Of a DNA stretch of 18,322 bases, positions 14,145-18,322 are shown in pieces. Where the stretch lies: NCBI GenBank assembly GCA_030950865.1, contig JAUZQR010000194.1, forward strand, positions 1-18,322. The letters are read 5' to 3'. The translations under genes were made by a program, and so were the position numbers. This DNA comes from Mariprofundaceae bacterium. GTDB lineage: Bacteria; Pseudomonadota; Zetaproteobacteria; Mariprofundales; Mariprofundaceae. Under the pieces are notes generated by a model. It saw only the letters and a program-made list of their open reading frames with translations. It was not told the DNA's origin and did no database searches. How positions within the stretch are numbered: position 1 is the stretch's first letter; each line of letters opens with the position of its first letter.

Positions 14145-16109
14145 TTAAGCCAAAGGCTGAATTTCAGGCGTATTGGCAAATGTTTTCAATTTTTCAGACC
14201 TAGAAGGGTGACGTAATTTGCGCAATGCCTTGGCTTCGATTTGACGAATACGTTCACGTGTTACGCCAAACTGTTTGCCCACTTCTTCCAGTGTATGGTC
14301 GGTATTCATGCCGATACCAAAACGCATCCGTAGAACCTTTTCTTCGCGTGGGCTTAAATTATCCAATACGGATAAAGTGGCATCCTGCAAGGCTTCTGCA
14401 ATTGCCACATCCAGTGGATTTTCAGCATTTTTATCTTCCACAAAATCACCCAACTGAGAATCTTCATCATCACCAATAGGTGTTTCTAAAGATACTGGCT
14501 CTTTAGCAACTTCAAGGATTTGTTCTACCTTTTCAATCGGCATTTCCAAGTGTTCCGCCAACTCCTCAGGTGTTGGTTCACGACCGATTTCTTGGGCAAT
14601 TTGACGTGAAACACGCATCATTTTATTGATGGTTTCAATCATATGTACAGGAATACGAATAGTCCGCGCTTGATCGGCAATGGAGCGTGTGATTGCTTGG
14701 CGAATCCACCATGTTGCATAGGTCGAGAATTTATAACCACGTCGCCATTCAAATTTATCCACAGCCTTCATCAAACCGATATTGCCTTCTTGAATCAAGT
14801 CCAAGAAACCCAAACCACGGTTGGTATATTTTTTGGCAATAGAGATGACCAAGCGCAAGTTTGCTTCAATCATTTCACGTTTGGCTTGACGCATTTTAGC
14901 TTCGCCCATGGTCAACTTACGTGCGACAGTTTTAAGTTCAGCAATACAAAGTTCACTTTCTTGTTCCACACGTTTCAAACGGCGCTGGTTTTCGCGGATT
15001 TTACCTGCTACAGGTTCAATCAGCTCCACCCAAGGTCGATCTGCATGCTCTTTGCTCAACATGTCCAACCAGCGTTCGTTGGTTTCTCCCGCAGGGAAGC
15101 TTTCCAAAAACAATTTGCGTGGCATTTTCGCCTTTAAAGCGTGATCGCGAATGGTACGTTCATATTTGCGTACGCGTTCAACAGCGTTCTTAAAACGTTG
15201 AACCAATGCTTCTAGCTGCTTGGTTGAAAATGGGATGGCAACGATTTCACCAAGCATTTCTTGCAAAACATCATAGGTCTGCTTGCCAAGCACCTTATCC
15301 GCAGGTTTTTTATCTGAGCGTTTTTTTAGTTTTACAAATTGATCATGCAAAACTTTGGCGCGGTCAAAGTGAACAAGAGCTTCTGCAAGCTGCTCTTCTT
15401 GGGTGATGACCGTTTCTTCCATGGGTGTGCCATCAGGCGTGGCACGGCGCTCCTTAATAGCCTTAGAGAGCTGTTCTGCATCCATCTTCTCTTCATCTTC
15501 ATCTTCATCTTCATCTTCGGATTTATTCAGGCGTTTTTCATATTCTTTGATGGCAGCGGAATTCACGACTTTATCAGCAATATCAAGAATATCGCGGAAG
15601 TTCATTTCTTCTTCGCTTTCAATGGCTTCATCACGAATTTGAATGACGCGCTCACCAAGCAGCATGATTTCACGGAAGGTTGCAGGGCAAAGGCAGATGG
15701 ACTCATGCATTTGTAACTTACCTTCTTCAATACGGCGGGCAATTTCAATTTCGCCTTCGCGTGTTAAAAGCTCAACGGTACCCATTTCACGCAAATACAT
15801 GCGTACAGGGTCATCAATACGAACCACGGTGCCAAGTTGTGTGGTATCGGCGCGTAGGGCAGAATCTTCCTTACGCAATCGATCTTTACGCATGGCATAT
15901 TCACCTGTTGGTGCGCGTTCAGGATCTACAACTTCTACGCCCATTTCAGTAAATAAATTAATGACCTGTTCGATGCGGTCGGCTGAAACCAGCCCTTCTG
16001 GTAAATGCGTATTTAAATCATCATAGGTGATAAAACCGGCTTCTTTACCCTTGGCGACCAAGCCGCCAAGTTCTTTGATTCGTATAGGTGCCTGTGTTGA
16101 ACGTGTCAT
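14145..16109 (-). CDS. rpoD: primary sigma factor RpoD (sigma-70)
   Basis: Main housekeeping sigma factor, directing RNA polymerase to -10/-35 promoters. At 654 residues it has a full region 1.1 (about 5-85), region 1.2 ([20 protein letters not shown], 100-119) and a long non-conserved insert. Region 2 is at about 405-480 ([20 protein letters not shown], then [16 protein letters not shown]). Region 3 follows, then region 4 with [16 protein letters not shown] (585-600) and the DNA-recognition helix [18 protein letters not shown]. The insert holds ten consecutive Asp/Glu (198-207), encoded by a hexanucleotide tandem repeat. The start overlaps the dnaG stop as ATGA and is preceded by AGAGGT, so the two are coupled. 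A strong terminator follows. Confidence 0.98.
   Translation of the reverse strand: MTRSTQAPIRIKELGGLVAKGKEAGFITYDDLNTHLPEGLVSADRIEQVINLFTEMGVEVVDPERAPTGEYAMRKDRLRKEDSALRADTTQLGTVVRIDDPVRMYLREMGTVELLTREGEIEIARRIEEGKLQMHESICLCPATFREIMLLGERVIQIRDEAIESEEEMNFRDILDIADKVVNSAAIKEYEKRLNKSEDEDEDEDEEKMDAEQLSKAIKERRATPDGTPMEETVITQEEQLAEALVHFDRAKVLHDQFVKLKKRSDKKPADKVLGKQTYDVLQEMLGEIVAIPFSTKQLEALVQRFKNAVERVRKYERTIRDHALKAKMPRKLFLESFPAGETNERWLDMLSKEHADRPWVELIEPVAGKIRENQRRLKRVEQESELCIAELKTVARKLTMGEAKMRQAKREMIEANLRLVISIAKKYTNRGLGFLDLIQEGNIGLMKAVDKFEWRRGYKFSTYATWWIRQAITRSIADQARTIRIPVHMIETINKMMRVSRQIAQEIGREPTPEELAEHLEMPIEKVEQILEVAKEPVSLETPIGDDEDSQLGDFVEDKNAENPLDVAIAEALQDATLSVLDNLSPREEKVLRMRFGIGMNTDHTLEEVGKQFGVTRERIRQIEAKALRKLRHPSRSEKLKTFANTPEIQPLA
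15491..15518. repeat. hexanucleotide tandem repeat within rpoD
   Basis: CTTCAT repeated four times plus CTTC on the plus strand. It encodes the alternating Asp-Glu tract of RpoD. Because the unit is 6 bp, gain or loss of a unit keeps the reading frame and changes the tract by two residues. Confidence 0.9.
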
Positions 16110-17860
16110 TCATTACCTCTGCGCTGCTCTTCAATAGCAGCGTTCAATGTTATCAATTCTTGTTTCAATTCAGTTTCTAACTTTGCCAAACGCTGTCTTT
16201 CAGCGAGATCATTTGCCGCCGTCATTTGGCGTTGTAATAATGCCTTGCGCATATCCAATATAGCACATGAAAACTCTATATCCAAAACAGGCTCCTGATT
16301 CATCCAGCGAGCAATCTGATCTGCAGCTTCGGGAAATTCCCGCTGCAATTGCTGCGCCCATGCCGTACCATTATACGCTTCGGAGCCTTGCCATGAAAAA
16401 ACGCGCGTGTATATCCGATTATGCACATCATTGTCAAGGAAAAAGGACTTTGATTCAGCAGGGAGTATGTCAAGACGCTCTGGTTTTTGCAGTAAACCAG
16501 CCAAAAAATTCTCATGTAGAAATTGTTTGACCGAATGTATTCTTGCCCGTGGTTTGGGCGGAGAATTGTAGCGTTTTTGCCCTATATTCTGTAATTTGAT
16601 ACCTGTTTGAGCCTCAACTTTTTGTTTCCAAGCCTGTTGCAAGTATGGATCTGACATCTTTAATAACATGTCATCGGCTTTTTTTGCCATGCGAGCCAAG
16701 CCATCAACACCGCTTCCTGCCAAACGATTTAGTCCCAGCAACCATGTTTCAAGCACAGGTTTTGCCTGCTCAGACATTCTGCGCTCAAAGGCTTCGCGCC
16801 CTTCTTTCTGAAGCAAGCTATCGGGGTCTTCACCATCTGGAAGGTATAGAAATGTCGGGCGATGCTCGGGCTTTAATAAAGGCAGCATACGCTCTAATGC
16901 ACGCCATGCCGCCTGATAGCCAGCACGATCGCCGTCAAAACAAAAGATGGGTGATTCACACAAGCGAAAGATTTCGCGAATTTGGCGCTCGCCAATGGAT
17001 GTGCCAGAGGCGGCTACAGCAATGGGTAAATCAAACGCTGCCAATGCCAATACATCCATATAACCTTCGACAACCATTAGCATTTTACGCTTGCGAATGG
17101 CATCACGATGTTCTGAAAATCCATATAATATATCAGACTTATGATACCAAGTTGTTTCAGGTGAGTTTAAATATTTGGCTTTATCATCACCCATACTACG
17201 CCCGCCAAAACCAACTACATCACCGCGTTTATCTCGGATGGGAAACATCAAACGACCACGAAACCTATCACCGTAACCTTTATCTCCCTTAAAAAGTAAA
17301 CCCACCGCTTCTAATTGTGCCAAGGTACGCTCATCACTGCCAAAGGTGCGCTGCATAAAGCCATAGCCATCAGGTGCAAAACCCAGTTGGTATGTTGATA
17401 CAATATGTTCAGGCAAGCCGCGCTGCTGAATATATGCTTTGGTTTTCGCACCCGAAGCACTATGCAATTGTGTAGCAAACGCATCGGCAGTTTGTGCCAA
17501 AAGATTGAGTGCTTTTTTTCGTTGTGAGGCTTCTTTCTGGCTTTTTTGTCGATCAACATCGCTTTCTTGAGGCAATGCTAAACCTGCTTTTTCTGCGAGA
17601 TATTCCACAGCTTCGGGAAATGAATAACCATCATGCTCCATCAAAAATTGAAATGCACCACCGCCTTTCCCACAACCAAAACAATAATATAATTGTTTAT
17701 CAACGGAAACCGAAAAGGATGGGCTTTTTTCATGGTGAAAGGGGCACAAACCCATTAAATTGGAGCCGCTGCGTTTCAATTCGACATGCCGAGCCACAAT
17801 CTCTACCACATCGCTTCGTGATAAGACTTCATCAAGAAAGCTTGGAGAGAAGTTTGCCAT
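16106..17860 (-). CDS. dnaG: DNA primase DnaG
   Basis: Makes RNA primers at the replication fork. The 584 residues have the normal three parts. The N-terminal CHC2 zinc site is C39/H42/C60/C63 (CPFH at 39-42, CFGC at 60-63). The catalytic core has [12 protein letters not shown] (197-208), the TOPRIM motifs VEGYMD (264-269) and FDGDRAG (308-314) and [10 protein letters not shown] (341-350). A C-terminal helicase-binding region of about 150 residues is the least conserved part and ends in a helical Glu/Lys/Gln-rich tail. The ribosome site before the ATG is weak (AGAAGG is about 16 nt away). It lies 42 bp after yqeY and overlaps rpoD as ATGA. This matches the macromolecular-synthesis operon, with rpsU probably just outside the window. 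Confidence 0.97.
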   Translation of the reverse strand: MANFSPSFLDEVLSRSDVVEIVARHVELKRSGSNLMGLCPFHHEKSPSFSVSVDKQLYYCFGCGKGGGAFQFLMEHDGYSFPEAVEYLAEKAGLALPQESDVDRQKSQKEASQRKKALNLLAQTADAFATQLHSASGAKTKAYIQQRGLPEHIVSTYQLGFAPDGYGFMQRTFGSDERTLAQLEAVGLLFKGDKGYGDRFRGRLMFPIRDKRGDVVGFGGRSMGDDKAKYLNSPETTWYHKSDILYGFSEHRDAIRKRKMLMVVEGYMDVLALAAFDLPIAVAASGTSIGERQIREIFRLCESPIFCFDGDRAGYQAAWRALERMLPLLKPEHRPTFLYLPDGEDPDSLLQKEGREAFERRMSEQAKPVLETWLLGLNRLAGSGVDGLARMAKKADDMLLKMSDPYLQQAWKQKVEAQTGIKLQNIGQKRYNSPPKPRARIHSVKQFLHENFLAGLLQKPERLDILPAESKSFFLDNDVHNRIYTRVFSWQGSEAYNGTAWAQQLQREFPEAADQIARWMNQEPVLDIEFSCAILDMRKALLQRQMTAANDLAERQRLAKLETELKQELITLNAAIEEQRRGNE

Positions 17861-17902
17861 ATAGGTTTATATAGCCTTCTGACTAGTAATATTCAAGGGC
17901 TC

Positions 17903-18322
17903 TTAGCTCTGCAGGGCTTTTTTGACCAATGTTGAAGCAACGCCCATATCTGCGCGACCATCAATTTGAGGGCGTAAAATACCCATCACCGTACCCATAT
18001 CCTGCATGGATGTTGCACCGCTTTCTGTGACAGCCTTTTGCACAGCATCAGCGACTTCGGCTTCGGACATTTGCTCTGGCAAATATACAATCAAATGTTC
18101 GATTTCAGAGAGTTCTTTATCTGCCAAATCTTGACGGTCTGCCTCGGCATATTGTTTTGCAGCATCTTTACGTTGTTTGATAAGTTTACCTGCCACAGCC
18201 ACAACATCGGCCTCAACCAAGTCTTTGCCTAATTCAATTTCTTTATCTTTTAATGCAGCGCGTAACATACGAATAACACTGAGTTTCTCTTTATTTTTAT
18301 CGCGCATTGCCTGTTTCATGGC
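17903..18322 (-). CDS. yqeY: GatB/YqeY domain protein, 5' end cut by window
   Basis: YqeY-family protein, related to the C-terminal tRNA-binding domain of the GatB amidotransferase subunit. The cellular role of stand-alone YqeY is not settled. The visible 139 codons run MKQAMRDKNKEKLSVIRML, AALKDKEIELGKDL, KLIKQRKDAAKQYAEADRQD, EIEHLIVYLPEQMSE and GTVMGILRPQIDGRADMG, the typical pattern to the end. Family members start about 8-10 residues before this MKQAM, and the frame stays open to the last base, so the true start is beyond the window and the Met at 18319 is internal. It is the first visible gene of the yqeY-dnaG-rpoD run, and its family commonly sits between rpsU and dnaG. Confidence 0.94.
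   Translation of the reverse strand, partial: AMKQAMRDKNKEKLSVIRMLRAALKDKEIELGKDLVEADVVAVAGKLIKQRKDAAKQYAEADRQDLADKELSEIEHLIVYLPEQMSEAEVADAVQKAVTESGATSMQDMGTVMGILRPQIDGRADMGVASTLVKKALQS

Noticed and set aside
14643..15137. Long plus-strand open frame opposite rpoD
   Set aside because: It is the reverse shadow of conserved RpoD coding sequence, with no ribosome site and a composition typical of antisense frames.
16645..17292. 215-codon plus-strand open frame opposite dnaG
   Set aside because: It lies entirely within conserved DnaG motifs on the other strand, with Cys/His/Pro-rich content typical of antisense translation.
1..18322. Mobile element, prophage, CRISPR or defence system
   Set aside because: No transposase, integrase, repeat-spacer pattern, nuclease-helicase or toxin-antitoxin genes were seen. 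DprA is a competence protein and not evidence of a defence locus by itself.

Overview
This is an 18.3 kb stretch of bacterial chromosome, densely packed with mostly housekeeping genes. I found no insertion sequences, integrases, CRISPR repeats, tRNAs or rRNAs. The gene set is proteobacterial: GalU, TsaB, YbeD/DUF493, RimI, four-zinc-ribbon TopA, DprA next to a TsaP-like LysM protein, PlsY, and a YqeY-DnaG-RpoD cluster. The composition is moderately AT-rich. The mix resembles deep-branching Gamma- or Zetaproteobacteria, but that is an impression from gene content, not a phylogenetic result.

Layout, left to right. (1) 1-1941, plus strand: 3' part of galU (cut by the window edge), tsaB and a low-molecular-weight tyrosine phosphatase gene, all overlapping. 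(2) 1938-4343, minus strand: a likely three-gene operon read from right to left. It encodes a two-domain cupin, an EcKL/APH-fold small-molecule kinase that starts on the cupin stop codon (TAATG), and a small lipoprotein. (3) 4439-6548, plus strand: ybeD-like DUF493 protein, a glycosyltransferase and a secreted DUF992 protein. (4) 6577-13993, minus strand: read from right to left, an NDUFA9-like NAD(P)-binding protein, PlsY, a TsaP-like LysM protein, DprA, TopA, RimI and a FetB-type membrane protein. (5) 14099-18322, minus strand: yqeY (5' end outside the window), dnaG and rpoD, ending in a strong UUCG-loop terminator.

Functionally the window covers initiation of replication and transcription (DnaG, RpoD), DNA topology (TopA), DNA uptake and type IV pilus anchoring (DprA, TsaP-like), phospholipid synthesis (PlsY), tRNA t6A modification (TsaB), ribosomal or other N-terminal acetylation (RimI), and surface sugar metabolism (GalU, glycosyltransferase, tyrosine phosphatase). 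Translational coupling is common: ATGA at galU-tsaB, rimI-fetB and dnaG-rpoD, and TAATG at cupin-kinase and epimerase-plsY.

The least understood parts are the cupin-kinase-lipoprotein operon, a 17-bp inverted repeat that encloses the likely topA promoter, and a DUF992 gene that looks like an insertion among housekeeping genes. I do not see a clear defence system or other large novel machinery. Several start sites below differ from the longest open frame because a Shine-Dalgarno sequence or a stop-start overlap favours an internal start. All promoter calls are by eye.
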